This document shows positions 18,673 through 27,531 of a stretch of DNA of 64,000 bases, piece after piece. The DNA is from Albibacterium bauzanense (GTDB lineage Bacteria; Bacteroidota; Bacteroidia; Sphingobacteriales; Sphingobacteriaceae): assembly GCF_004339765.1 (NCBI RefSeq), contig NZ_SMGO01000001.1, forward strand, positions 496,001 to 560,000, given 5' to 3'. Within the stretch, counting starts at the first letter, position 1. Every line of letters starts with the position of its first letter. A program made the translations under genes and the position numbers. The notes under the pieces were generated by a model. It was not told where the DNA came from, searched no databases, and saw only the letters and a list, made by a program, of their open reading frames with translations.

Positions 18673-19455
18673 CTAGGAACGATTTTTATCGGTAAATGTA
18701 GTAATTTGATTGCTTAATAAACGGTAAATAGCCGAAAGTTCAGGTTCACTCTCAAGCTGCTTTAGATGGCTGTTTATAATGCTTAAATCATTCCTGGCTG
18801 CAGGTCCGGTTTGAGCTTCGGCAGGCATGATTTCTTGAACTTTAAGGGCTGTCTCTAAAATCAGCGGACGAATTAAATCAAAATCCAAACCGTTATCTTC
18901 CAGAAGTTTTTGTGAAATTGTATAAAGGTGATTTGTAAAATTAGAAGCAAAAACCGCTGCTATATGTAATACCTTACGCTGATCAGAATTGCACTCTTGA
19001 ACCTTATCAGAGATAGATAAAGCCACAGACTCTAATACAGACAAAGAATTTGAGTCAGAGCCTTCTAATAGTATAGGAACGTTTTTAAAATCAATTTCCT
19101 TTCCAATTGAAAAGGTTTGAAAGGGATAAAACACCCCGTAATTAGAAAACTTGTTGTGAAAAACGTCGATAGAGGTACTTCCTGAAGTATGTGCTATAAT
19201 TCCACTAACAGGCTTCATTTTGGAGACTACAAATGGAATAGCATCGTCACTGATTGAAAGTATATATAGATCGGCTGAATCTACCACCTGATCTATATCA
19301 TCAGTAAATTGAGTATGGAGCAGGTTAGCTAAAGCCTTTGCGTGCTCCAGCTTCCTGCTCCATACTTGTATGATATTATTATAACCCGCTTTCGATAGAG
19401 ATGTTCCTAATAAGGTTGCTACATTTCCACTTCCAAGGATTACAATATTGATCAT
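18673..19455 (-). CDS. Rossmann-fold/DUF2520 protein (NADP oxidoreductase-like)
   Basis: 260 residues. The N-terminus is a Rossmann domain with the dinucleotide loop GSGNVATLLGTSL (residues 8-20), related to F420-dependent NADP reductases and ProC. The C-terminal helical part (from about residue 130) matches DUF2520, including the VFASNFTNHLY helix. The substrate is unknown. It starts 3 bp after the ccmF stop, so the genes are co-transcribed, a neighbourhood common in Bacteroidota. Confidence 0.85.
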   Translation of the reverse strand: MINIVILGSGNVATLLGTSLSKAGYNNIIQVWSRKLEHAKALANLLHTQFTDDIDQVVDSADLYILSISDDAIPFVVSKMKPVSGIIAHTSGSTSIDVFHNKFSNYGVFYPFQTFSIGKEIDFKNVPILLEGSDSNSLSVLESVALSISDKVQECNSDQRKVLHIAAVFASNFTNHLYTISQKLLEDNGLDFDLIRPLILETALKVQEIMPAEAQTGPAARNDLSIINSHLKQLESEPELSAIYRLLSNQITTFTDKNRS

Positions 19456-19458
19456 ACT

Positions 19459-21942
19459 TTATTCTTTTATTTCCTTATTCCTTCTAAAGATAGAGAGAAT
19501 AAATCCGATTGTCATAATGATAGTACCAGCCCAGAAGAAGTTAATGAATGGAAATTCAATGGCTTTCATTACGATCCATTTCTTTTCTGCCGGTGGTTTT
19601 TGATAAACCATTAATTCTAACTTATTAGCATCCGGAATAATCTTTGTGAATCTGAATTTCAAGCCCTCTTCCTCCACATCTTTTTCAAAATCGTATACAG
19701 AGTTACCTTTTATCAGGTAAACGGGTTCTGCAGTATAAGTTTTATCATCCATGGCATGAACTTCTACCGTTAATCCAACAGCAATATCATTTTCTCCTAT
19801 CGGCATGTTCTGAATGCTTGCATTCCGATTTACTCCTTTAACGATAATAAATCCACTGCGATAACGAAGCGTATCACCAACATTGACTTCATAGGTCATT
19901 GGTTCTTCATAATTCTCATAGGCAGAATGCCCTTCATGATCTTCATGTTCGGCACCGCCCAATAATGTCTCAATCTTTGGTGCTGCAGTTACAATGGTAT
20001 AAATATCTCTATGTAAATAATGTCTTGTACTAGGAGTTCCAACTAAACCCATTTTAGGGTTTTGTTGAGCACGAGGAGTTAATTGAAAAGTTTCTTTGAT
20101 ATTTCCCTTGTCATCTTTCCTCACATAGTTTACTTTGTAATATACATCTACACCATTGATACTATCGCCTACATAGGTAATGGTATAATCACCCATTTGT
20201 ATGGGCTCATTTATGTACATAAATAAGTTGTCGCCAGGTGTTTCAACAGCATCAAAGCCTTCAACTGCAATTACTCCTGTACTATTTTTAGAAACTATAT
20301 TTTCTGTAGAAGCTGCTACCAAAGCTCCGATTAAAAGTAATGCGAAACCAATATGCGCAACGGCAGACCCTGCCAGCTTCCACTTTCCTTTGAAAGCATC
20401 TCCAAGTACTTTTGCATTGGATACAATCGAGAATACAGCAGCAAAAGTTAGTAATATATACATAAAGTTTGTGTAAACTTTAGTTATATAAACCACTGCA
20501 ATAGTTGCAACAATGGCAACAATTAAGGAACTTAATATATTTCTATAAAACTTATGAATATCAGTTCGACGGTATTTAAAGAATTGTGCGGTTGCTGATA
20601 AAATTGCAACTACGATAGCAAAAGGCACTTGCCATTTATTATAATGAGCTATCGGATCGATTGGAGGCGCAACTTTAGTTCCAAATATCGCATTAAAGAC
20701 AGGAATGGATGTACTGGCTACGATTTGAATACAAGCTACTAAAAGTACCATGGATCCGATAAACAGCCAAAACTCTCTTGAATACGTTTCTTCATCCTTT
20801 TTTGTTATTGGCAGCTCTTTCCAGCGGCTTACAAGCGCCCAGATCATCATTGCTAAAAAGATGAAATTGAATAGAACCAATTGCCAGAACATACCTAAAT
20901 CTGTAAATGAGTGTACAGACGTTTCTCCTAGAATACCACTTCTTGTTAAGAAAGAAGCATAGATAACTAATATGAAACTAATCATTACCAGGAATGAAGC
21001 TGTAAAGTATGAATGTCCTGAATTTTTATAAGCTAAAAGAACGTGTACCGCTGCAATTAGTGTAAACCAAGGAAGAATAGAAGCATTTTCTACTGGATCC
21101 CATGCCCAGAAACCTCCGAAGTTTAAGGCTTCATACGCCCAAAAGGAACCCATAATAATTCCAACTCCTAAAATCATTACTGCGAATAAAGACCAGGGCA
21201 TTGCAACTTTCACCCATTCTGAATAACGTCTTTGCCATAATCCTGCAAATGCATACGCAAAAGGGACTACCATGGATGCGAATCCTAAAAATAAGGTTGG
21301 AGGGTGAATCACCATCCAGTAGTTTTGAAGTAAAGGATTTAAACCATTTCCATCAACAATAACCTTAAGATAGTTTCTGTAGTTCTCCGGATCTGCAAAA
21401 AACACTGGAGCCATAGCTTTTATGTCTATTGCATCTCTTAAGAGAATAAAAGGAGAGCTGCCTACGCGTTCTCCAAAAAACTCTACTCCTATTAACATAG
21501 ATGCTAATACAGCCTGACAAAGCATGACTGTTGTCATAACCGGGCTTTCCCAGGTTTTTGCTCTAAATACAAGTACAGCACCTAGTAAAGCTTGCCAGAA
21601 CATCCATAACCAAAAGCTTCCTTCTTGTCCTTCCCAGAAACTGGCGATCATATAATGGGTAGGCAGAATGGTAGAAGAGTGTGCCCACGCATAATTATAT
21701 TCAAAAAGGTGGTTATAGATAATATAATATAAACAGGTACCAATACCAATCACTGAAACCAGGTTGATCCAAAAAGCTATCCTCGCAATTTTCATCCATG
21801 AAACAGCAGCAGGTTCACCCTTAACTTTGGTAGCGTAAAAATAACTTATGAGCGAGAGTAAAGCAGTTCCAAATGTCAATACAATAAAGAACTGACCTAA
21901 CTGACCAGGCAGAAGGTTTTCACCTTGATAAACGATATCCAT
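19459..21942 (-). CDS. ccmF: Cytochrome c biogenesis protein CcmF/CcsA-type haem lyase
   Basis: An 827-residue polytopic membrane protein of the haem-handling family. The WWD-type motif is visible in FWAWDPVENASILPW, and the surrounding membrane helices carry histidines (MIASFWEGQEGSFWLWMFW and HPPTLFLGFAS regions). The C-terminal third has a periplasmic domain and a final membrane segment. It attaches haem to apocytochrome c in the periplasm together with CcmE, encoded just upstream. A histidine/acid-rich stretch lies near residues 655-675. Secure family assignment. Confidence 0.94.
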   Translation of the reverse strand: MDIVYQGENLLPGQLGQFFIVLTFGTALLSLISYFYATKVKGEPAAVSWMKIARIAFWINLVSVIGIGTCLYYIIYNHLFEYNYAWAHSSTILPTHYMIASFWEGQEGSFWLWMFWQALLGAVLVFRAKTWESPVMTTVMLCQAVLASMLIGVEFFGERVGSSPFILLRDAIDIKAMAPVFFADPENYRNYLKVIVDGNGLNPLLQNYWMVIHPPTLFLGFASMVVPFAYAFAGLWQRRYSEWVKVAMPWSLFAVMILGVGIIMGSFWAYEALNFGGFWAWDPVENASILPWFTLIAAVHVLLAYKNSGHSYFTASFLVMISFILVIYASFLTRSGILGETSVHSFTDLGMFWQLVLFNFIFLAMMIWALVSRWKELPITKKDEETYSREFWLFIGSMVLLVACIQIVASTSIPVFNAIFGTKVAPPIDPIAHYNKWQVPFAIVVAILSATAQFFKYRRTDIHKFYRNILSSLIVAIVATIAVVYITKVYTNFMYILLTFAAVFSIVSNAKVLGDAFKGKWKLAGSAVAHIGFALLLIGALVAASTENIVSKNSTGVIAVEGFDAVETPGDNLFMYINEPIQMGDYTITYVGDSINGVDVYYKVNYVRKDDKGNIKETFQLTPRAQQNPKMGLVGTPSTRHYLHRDIYTIVTAAPKIETLLGGAEHEDHEGHSAYENYEEPMTYEVNVGDTLRYRSGFIIVKGVNRNASIQNMPIGENDIAVGLTVEVHAMDDKTYTAEPVYLIKGNSVYDFEKDVEEEGLKFRFTKIIPDANKLELMVYQKPPAEKKWIVMKAIEFPFINFFWAGTIIMTIGFILSIFRRNKEIKE

Positions 21943-21999
21943 TAAATATTAATATAATTTTTGTAATCTGCAGGTTAGATGCAGATATTAAACTGATAA

Positions 22000-22407
22000 T
22001 TAAACTTGTGAAGTAGCAGTTGCTTCTGTTATCTCAATTTGCTGATCATTATATTTTGAAGGGCATTTCATCAAAATCTTACTAGCATGGAATTCTTGTC
22101 CTACCATTTTTCCTGTAAGAACTATTTGTTCTGAACGTTCAAAATCTTGAGGTTTAGATCCCTGAAAAACGACCTTACATTCCTGACCATGTTCATCAAG
22201 CATATAAAACGAGAAGTAGTTGGCGTTCTGAACGGGGTTATATACCAGTTCTTTTTCCTTATTTAACTGGCCCACTACATGCAATTCAACTTCCGTTTTT
22301 TGAGCTTCAGAAAATGAAGCGTAGGTACTTGAATCTCCGTAAATACTAATGATTATTGCGATAAAAACAGCAATTACTACTATTCCTAGAATCGAACTTT
22401 TTTTCAT
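22000..22407 (-). CDS. ccmE: Periplasmic haem chaperone CcmE, CxxxY type
   Basis: 135 residues: an N-terminal membrane anchor (about 7-23) and a periplasmic OB-fold domain. It carries haem from CcmC to CcmF. The haem-binding motif reads C115-P-S-K-Y119 (CxxxY) instead of the His-based HxxxY of E. coli. The Cys variant is known from archaea and some bacteria, so this is a real variant rather than an error. It is the first gene of the ccmE-ccmF group. Confidence 0.92.
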   Translation of the reverse strand: MKKSSILGIVVIAVFIAIIISIYGDSSTYASFSEAQKTEVELHVVGQLNKEKELVYNPVQNANYFSFYMLDEHGQECKVVFQGSKPQDFERSEQIVLTGKMVGQEFHASKILMKCPSKYNDQQIEITEATATSQV

Positions 22408-22513
22408 AGTTATCCGATAAATTGTTTAACTGCAAAAATACAAAACCAAAGTTAAATCTACGAAGAATACAAAGGCAGGGGCATATTAAGAATTATTCTA
22501 AATAGAATTGGTT

Positions 22514-22921
22514 TTAATCCCATTTTATCTTCCTGCTTATCTTTTTTAACGCTTGATTCTTCTTTTTATCAAGTCTTACCTGAACAGACTTCTTGCTTGG
22601 TTTAGTAGATTTTCTTTGTTTTTGAACAACCAGGGCTTTCTTTATAAGGGAAGTCAGCTTATCTAAGGCTATTTCCTTATTGTTTAATTGAGATCTGCTT
22701 TCCTGACAAATTATTTGAATGTAATTATCAGATTGAGTTCGCGATTGTAACATTTTTGAAATCAATGCCTTTTCCTCATCTGAAAACAGAGAAGCCTTCG
22801 AGAGGTCGAACAGAAGCTCGACCTTTGTAGAGACTTTATTTACGTTCTGCCCCCCACTGCCACCACTTCTGGAAGTTTTAAAGGTTATATAAGGTAATAG
22901 ATCTTCTTTTAGAAAACTCAT
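22514..22921 (-). CDS. arfB: Alternative ribosome-rescue factor ArfB (YaeJ)
   Basis: Peptidyl-tRNA hydrolase that frees ribosomes stalled at the 3' end of truncated mRNA. Starting at the ATG at 22921 it is about 135 residues; a TTG-like extension upstream is unnecessary. The GGQ motif is in SGGSGGQNVNK (about residues 19-29), and the C-terminal tail is strongly basic (RKSTKPSKKSVQVRLDKKK), as needed to enter the mRNA channel. The promoter TAACTTTG ends 5 bp before the ATG, so the message is probably leaderless. Divergent from cmk. Confidence 0.93.
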   Translation of the reverse strand: MSFLKEDLLPYITFKTSRSGGSGGQNVNKVSTKVELLFDLSKASLFSDEEKALISKMLQSRTQSDNYIQIICQESRSQLNNKEIALDKLTSLIKKALVVQKQRKSTKPSKKSVQVRLDKKKNQALKKISRKIKWD

Positions 22922-22926
22922 GCAGG

Positions 22927-22934
22927 CAAAGTTA
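22927..22934 (-). promoter_or_regulatory. Predicted -7 box (TAACTTTG) of arfB
   Basis: The minus-strand reading of 22934-22927 matches TAnnTTTG and ends 5 bp before the arfB ATG, suggesting leaderless or near-leaderless transcription. Confidence 0.5.
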
Positions 22935-22957
22935 ATATACATTTTCTAGTAAAATAG

Positions 22958-22965
22958 TACCTTTG
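22958..22965 (+). promoter_or_regulatory. Predicted -7 box (TACCTTTG) of cmk
   Basis: A perfect TAnnTTTG match ending 7 bp before the cmk ATG. It lies back-to-back with the arfB box, with 23 bp between the two. Confidence 0.55.
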
Positions 22966-22972
22966 CCAGTCA

Positions 22973-23659
22973 ATGGATAAAAGAAATATCATTATTGCCA
23001 TAGACGGTTATTCTTCCTGTGGCAAAAGTACGGTTGCGAAAGCATTGGCTAACAAGCTAAATTATATATATATAGATAGTGGAGCGATGTATAGGGCTCT
23101 AACCTTATATCTTATAGAGCACCATATTTCTGCTAATGATATTGAAAAGATAAAATCTCATCTTTCTGATATAGAAATTAAATTCGATTTAAAAGATGAC
23201 AAGACCATCGTATTACTTAATGGCAAAGATGTAACTTCTAAAATAAGAGAGATGAATGTATCTGAATTAGTAAGCGAAGTTAGCTCTATTAAAGAGGTTC
23301 GGAAAGCCATGGTGGTTCAACAGCAAAAAATGGCAGAGAACCAGAACATCGTAATGGATGGGCGTGATATTGGCACTGTAGTCTTTCCAAACGCTCAAGT
23401 TAAAATATTTATGATGGCAGACCCTAAAGTACGAGCTGATCGTCGTTTTAAAGAATTACAACTTGCAGGGAAGAATGTAACGTTAGAAGAAGTTTTCGAG
23501 AATTTAGCACATCGGGACTATCAAGACACTACCCGTAAGGAGAGTCCTCTAACCCGATCAGAAGAAGCTATTGTATTAGATAATACCAATTTAAATCAGG
23601 AACAACAGCTTGATTTTGTTATAAATGAGGTCAAAAAAGTTTTGTCACCTAAAAAATAG
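22973..23659 (+). CDS. cmk: Cytidylate kinase
   Basis: Phosphorylates CMP and dCMP using ATP. 228 residues, the usual length. The P-loop GYSSCGKST is at residues 12-20, followed by YIDSGAMYRALT (about 32-43), and the MDGRDIGTVVFP signature near residue 128 is conserved. rpsA lies downstream on the same strand but has its own promoter; a cmk-rpsA arrangement is widespread in bacteria. Secure. Confidence 0.97.
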   Translation: MDKRNIIIAIDGYSSCGKSTVAKALANKLNYIYIDSGAMYRALTLYLIEHHISANDIEKIKSHLSDIEIKFDLKDDKTIVLLNGKDVTSKIREMNVSELVSEVSSIKEVRKAMVVQQQKMAENQNIVMDGRDIGTVVFPNAQVKIFMMADPKVRADRRFKELQLAGKNVTLEEVFENLAHRDYQDTTRKESPLTRSEEAIVLDNTNLNQEQQLDFVINEVKKVLSPKK

Positions 23660-23722
23660 GATTTTTCAGCTAATTATTCAATATTTATAGCTAAATTTTT
23701 ACCTTTTCAATAATTAATTCCC

Positions 23723-23730
23723 TACATTTG
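23723..23730 (+). promoter_or_regulatory. Predicted -7 box (TACATTTG) of rpsA
   Basis: A perfect TAnnTTTG match 40 bp before the rpsA ATG. Transcription should start near 23737, at the base of a leader hairpin. Confidence 0.55.
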
Positions 23731-23734
23731 CAGT

Positions 23735-23758
23735 CCTGACCAAAGTCGGGAAAAGGAG
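23735..23758 (+). promoter_or_regulatory. rpsA leader: short hairpin and Shine-Dalgarno-like GGAG
   Basis: CCTGAC (23735-23740) can pair with GTCGGG (23745-23750) around a CAAA loop, including one G-U pair. It is followed by AAAAGGAGAT, with GGAG at 23755-23758, 12 nt before the ATG. Such a Shine-Dalgarno sequence is absent at nearly all other starts in this window. Autogenous control is possible but inferred. Confidence 0.4.
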
Positions 23759-23770
23759 ATAAATTAATTA

Positions 23771-25702
23771 ATGGCAAAAAAACAAGAAGCAGCAAAAGAA
23801 CTAGAGGCTAAAAAAGCCGAACTTCAAGACACTGATTTAGAATCAGTAAAAGAAAAAGAGAACATCGAATCAGAGGCTGATTCATCGTTCATTGACGAAA
23901 TCAAATCCAATACATGGATTACCCCAGAAGGTGATTTTGACTGGGATCAAGACACCAAAGGTTTCGGAAACTACAATGACGCGGAACGCGAAAAATTAGA
24001 AGAGCAATATTCCGGCACTTTCAATTCAATCAATCAGGGAGAAATTGTTAAAGGAACTGTTGTTTCAATTAACAGCAAAGATGTAGTACTAAACGTCGGT
24101 TATAAATCAGACGGTTTTGTATCTTTTACTGAATTCCGCGATTTACCAGATCTTAAAGTAGGTGACTCGGTTGACGTATTTGTTGAAACTCAAGAAGATG
24201 AAAACGGACAATTAATACTGTCTCGTAAACGTGCGAAAACTCAACGCTCGTGGGAAGCTATCAATGAAGCTCTTGAGAATGATATTATCATTAAAGGTTT
24301 TGTTAAAAGCCGTACTAAAGGAGGTTTAATTGTTGACATTCAAGGTGTAGAAGCATTCTTACCAGGATCTCAAATCGATATTAAACCGATCCGCGATTAT
24401 GATATTTATGTAGGTAAGACTATGGAGTTCAAGGTTGTTAAGATCAATCATGAATTTAAAAACGTAGTTGTTTCTCATAAAGTGTTAATTGAGGACGATT
24501 TAGAAAATCAAAAAACAGAAATTGTTGCTAAACTAGAGAAAGGTCAAGTTCTTGAAGGAACAGTTAAGAATATCACTGATTTCGGTGTATTTATTGACTT
24601 AGGCGGAGTAGATGGTTTATTGCATATTACTGATATTTCTTGGGGACGTATTGAACATCCGAAAGAAGTTTTATCATTAGATGAAAAAGTTAACGTTGTT
24701 GTTTTAGACTTTGATGATGAGAAAAAACGTATCGCATTAGGCTTAAAACAATTAACTCCACACCCTTGGGAATCATTAGATACTTCTCTTGAAGTAGGTT
24801 CTAAAGTAAAAGGAAGAATTGTTACTGTAGCTGATTACGGTGCTTTCTTAGAAATCACTCCAGGTGTTGAAGGATTAATTCACGTTTCAGAAATGTCTTG
24901 GTCACAGAATTTACGCAGTCCACAAGACTTCATAAAAACTGGTGATGAGATTGAAGCACAAATTCTAACTCTAGATCGCGATGAGCGTAAAATGAGTTTA
25001 GGAATTAAACAATTAACTCCTGATCCATGGAAAGACATTGCTGAGCGTTACCCTATTGGTAGCAAGCATACAGCAACCGTTAAGAACATGACTAACTTCG
25101 GTGTCTTTGTTGAAATCGAAGAAGGAATTGACGGACTAATTCATATTTCTGATCTATCTTGGTCTAAGAAAATCAACCATCCAAACGAATTTACGAAAGC
25201 AAATGAAGTAATTGATGTTGTTGTTCTTGAGCTTGATGAGCAGAATCGTAAATTAAGTTTAGGTCATAAACAATTAGAAGAAAACCCTTGGGATACCTTC
25301 GAAACTATCTTCACAGTTGATTCTATCCATGAAGGAACTGTATTAAAAGTTGGTGAGAAAGGTGCTATCGTAGCTTTAGCATATGGAGTTGAAGGATTCA
25401 GTCCTAGCAAACACAGTGTTAAGCAAGATGGTTCAGCTCTAAAAGCAGATGACACAGAACAATTTAAAATCATTGAATTTAACAAAGATGCAAAACGCAT
25501 CGTAATCTCTCATTCACGTGTTTGGGAAGATGAACGTGCTGAAGCTCGTGTTGAAGAATTCAATGCTCGTAAGAAAGAAGCCAAAGCATCTTCAGGTGCT
25601 GTTAAAAAAGTAAAGGATTCAGTTGAAAAATCTACTTTAGGTGACTTAGATGTTCTTGCTAAATTGAAAAAACAAATGGAAGGTGATGAAAACGCCAAAT
25701 AA
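23771..25702 (+). CDS. rpsA: 30S ribosomal protein S1
   Basis: A 643-residue multidomain RNA-binding protein that brings mRNA to the small subunit. After an acidic N-terminal extension of about 90 residues, six S1 (OB-fold) repeats are recognisable, each starting with a G-x-V/T-V pattern: GEIVKGTVVSI, DIIIKGFVKS, GQVLEGTVKNITDFGVF, GSKVKGRIVTVADYGAF, GSKHTATVKNMTNFGVF and DSIHEGTVLKVGEKGAI. The middle repeats are most alike (GLIHVSEMSW / GLIHISDLSW). The leader carries an unusual Shine-Dalgarno-like sequence. A strong terminator follows at 25728-25777. Confidence 0.96.
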   Translation: MAKKQEAAKELEAKKAELQDTDLESVKEKENIESEADSSFIDEIKSNTWITPEGDFDWDQDTKGFGNYNDAEREKLEEQYSGTFNSINQGEIVKGTVVSINSKDVVLNVGYKSDGFVSFTEFRDLPDLKVGDSVDVFVETQEDENGQLILSRKRAKTQRSWEAINEALENDIIIKGFVKSRTKGGLIVDIQGVEAFLPGSQIDIKPIRDYDIYVGKTMEFKVVKINHEFKNVVVSHKVLIEDDLENQKTEIVAKLEKGQVLEGTVKNITDFGVFIDLGGVDGLLHITDISWGRIEHPKEVLSLDEKVNVVVLDFDDEKKRIALGLKQLTPHPWESLDTSLEVGSKVKGRIVTVADYGAFLEITPGVEGLIHVSEMSWSQNLRSPQDFIKTGDEIEAQILTLDRDERKMSLGIKQLTPDPWKDIAERYPIGSKHTATVKNMTNFGVFVEIEEGIDGLIHISDLSWSKKINHPNEFTKANEVIDVVVLELDEQNRKLSLGHKQLEENPWDTFETIFTVDSIHEGTVLKVGEKGAIVALAYGVEGFSPSKHSVKQDGSALKADDTEQFKIIEFNKDAKRIVISHSRVWEDERAEARVEEFNARKKEAKASSGAVKKVKDSVEKSTLGDLDVLAKLKKQMEGDENAK

Positions 25703-25727
25703 TCTATCATAGATTATTAACCATTTC

Positions 25728-25777
25728 ATATTAAAAGAAAGAGGCCGTTAGAAATAACGGCCTCTTTCTTTTAATAT
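25728..25777. terminator. Bidirectional terminator, 23-bp perfect inverted repeat
   Basis: Arms 25728-25750 and 25755-25777 are exact reverse complements with a GAAA loop. The core is GAGGCCGTTA/TAACGGCCTC, flanked by A- and T-rich tracts. It separates rpsA from the convergent gene ending at 25813. Confidence 0.92.
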
Positions 25778-25812
25778 AGATTTCCTTTATACATTATTAT
25801 TCTTAATTAAAG

Positions 25813-26103
25813 CTACATTGCTTCAATCAGATATGTTGTGGTTGTCTCTTCTTTCTTTGGTAACAATTTATCTTTTACTTTACAATAGCCAGTAACACCC
25901 CGATATAATAAAGCACCTCCCAATGCTACTTCCCAAACCGAGTTAGATGGTTTTGAGAAAATGTCTTTCATACCCTTCCACAGTATAAAGCCTCCTGTTG
26001 CTACGGAGACTATCCTTTCTGACGTACTGATATTAACGTTTTCTGTTGATTGTACTATAACATCAACTACTGAATCCAATATTTTGTTCACATTATCTTT
26101 CAT
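25813..26103 (-). CDS. Small protein resembling DUF2892 (YgaP-like membrane domain)
   Basis: 96 residues. The segments ERIVSVATGGFILWKGMKD (about residues 29-47) and WEVALGGALLYRGVTGYC (about 57-74) form two moderately hydrophobic hairpin helices with the LYRGVTGYC signature typical of DUF2892 small inner-membrane proteins. The N-terminal 28 residues are an amphipathic helix. The role is unknown; the family assignment comes from this pattern only. Convergent with rpsA across the palindromic terminator. Confidence 0.7.
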   Translation of the reverse strand: MKDNVNKILDSVVDVIVQSTENVNISTSERIVSVATGGFILWKGMKDIFSKPSNSVWEVALGGALLYRGVTGYCKVKDKLLPKKEETTTTYLIEAM

Positions 26104-26250
26104 AACAAATTTTATAGTATTTCTTATCCTATATAACGTTTAGAGTTAAACGTTGTTTTTAATAACCTAGCTTATTTTCAATTAACCTTTCATGGACTGA
26201 TTTTTGTTATGTTTAAATAGGAATCTAAATGATCATTCAATTAAAAAAAC

Positions 26251-26730
26251 ATGAAAAAAGCCCTATTTATAGTATTCATTTTACCTTTCCTTGGAGCATG
26301 TATCAGTGATGCAACAAAAAATGAAGCGAACGATATAACTATTACTAGCAATCAAGATTCCATTATTTCCAATCCTCCTTCTAGCGAAACAATGTGTTTT
26401 CTCAAATTGGATGGAACGCAAAAACAGGATTCGACTTATGTTTACGTACGTTTAGAGGGTGACTCAATTAGCGGTGTGTATAATTGGATACCCGAGATGA
26501 AAGACGCACGAAGAGGAATAATAAATGGCATAAAACGTGGTGATACACTTAATGTTGTTTGGAGTTATATGCAAGAAGGTATAATTGACACAATCCATAC
26601 TCAATTTCTTTTAGAAGAAAACAACTTAAAACAACAGCCCTACCTTACTCGTGAAGATGGTCGGCAGGTCCGAAATAGAAATGCATCATTCGATATTGTA
26701 TATAACTCTACTGGCTGCCCGACTTTTTAG
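26251..26730 (+). CDS. Hypothetical lipoprotein
   Basis: 159 residues with a clear lipoprotein signal, MKKALFIVFILPFLGAC, with Cys17 as the lipidated residue. The mature part begins with a short Ser/Asn-rich linker. A beta-rich domain follows, containing CFLKLDGTQKQDSTYVYVRLEGDSISGVYNW, a pattern seen in small Bacteroidota lipoproteins of unknown function. It is probably envelope-anchored. It appears to be transcribed alone; no partner genes are obvious. Confidence 0.8.
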   Translation: MKKALFIVFILPFLGACISDATKNEANDITITSNQDSIISNPPSSETMCFLKLDGTQKQDSTYVYVRLEGDSISGVYNWIPEMKDARRGIINGIKRGDTLNVVWSYMQEGIIDTIHTQFLLEENNLKQQPYLTREDGRQVRNRNASFDIVYNSTGCPTF

Positions 26731-26765
26731 ATAGTCATATCACAAAAACAATTATATCTATAAAG

Positions 26766-27428
26766 CTATACAAAATCAATGCTTTTGACTCTTGGATCTT
26801 TACTGATTCTTCCGGCAATTGATTTAAGGTCTTTGCTTTTAATTGAGCTTATTTTCAATGTTAAAGTTCCATTATCCTTCCTGTCTAATGCAAAATGACG
26901 AATATCATATTCTTCATTTTGCAAAATGCTATCGATAATTGCACTTGAATCCTCTACAGAATCAAAATGTATTAATAAGTTTCTATTCGTTTTGGAAAAC
27001 AAAAGGGCTTCGATTGGCTGTAATAACCATAAAATAGTAATTGCAATAGCAGTTGTTGCTAATCCGGCCCAGTACATTCCACCACCAACTGCTAAACCAA
27101 TCGCAGCAACTGTCCATAAACCCGAAGCGGTCGTTAATCCTCGAATAATACCATGTCGTAAAAATATAATAGTTCCTGCGCCTAAAAACCCAATTCCACT
27201 TACAACCTGAGAAGCCACTCTAGAAGGATCTAATGAAACATTCGGATGTTTCAATATCTCTTCAAAACCATATGCAGAAACAATCATATATAATGCTGAA
27301 CCAACGGCCACCATCATGTGTGTTCTCATTCCTGCAGCCCACTCCTTACGTTCCCTTTCAATACCGATTAATGCTCCACACAATGCAGCACAGCCTAAAC
27401 GAATAATGATTTCGTATATTTCAATCAT
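26766..27428 (-). CDS. MgtC/SapB family membrane protein
   Basis: 220 residues. The N-terminal half has four to five membrane helices with the family signature GIERERKEWAAGMRTHMMV (about residues 21-39), and RVASQVVSGIGFLGAGTI near residue 90. The C-terminal part (from about 145) is a soluble ACT-like domain. MgtC proteins modulate magnesium homeostasis and ATP synthase in other bacteria; here the role is unassigned. Single gene. Confidence 0.92.
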   Translation of the reverse strand: MIEIYEIIIRLGCAALCGALIGIERERKEWAAGMRTHMMVAVGSALYMIVSAYGFEEILKHPNVSLDPSRVASQVVSGIGFLGAGTIIFLRHGIIRGLTTASGLWTVAAIGLAVGGGMYWAGLATTAIAITILWLLQPIEALLFSKTNRNLLIHFDSVEDSSAIIDSILQNEEYDIRHFALDRKDNGTLTLKISSIKSKDLKSIAGRISKDPRVKSIDFV

Positions 27429-27531
27429 AGAAAATATAATAAATGGATGAGAATAAATATAAAGAACAACCTTAAGAAATAAAAGTTTTAATCTTTCTTT
27501 CGCTTATAAATTTTCGTTTACTTTGCATGCC

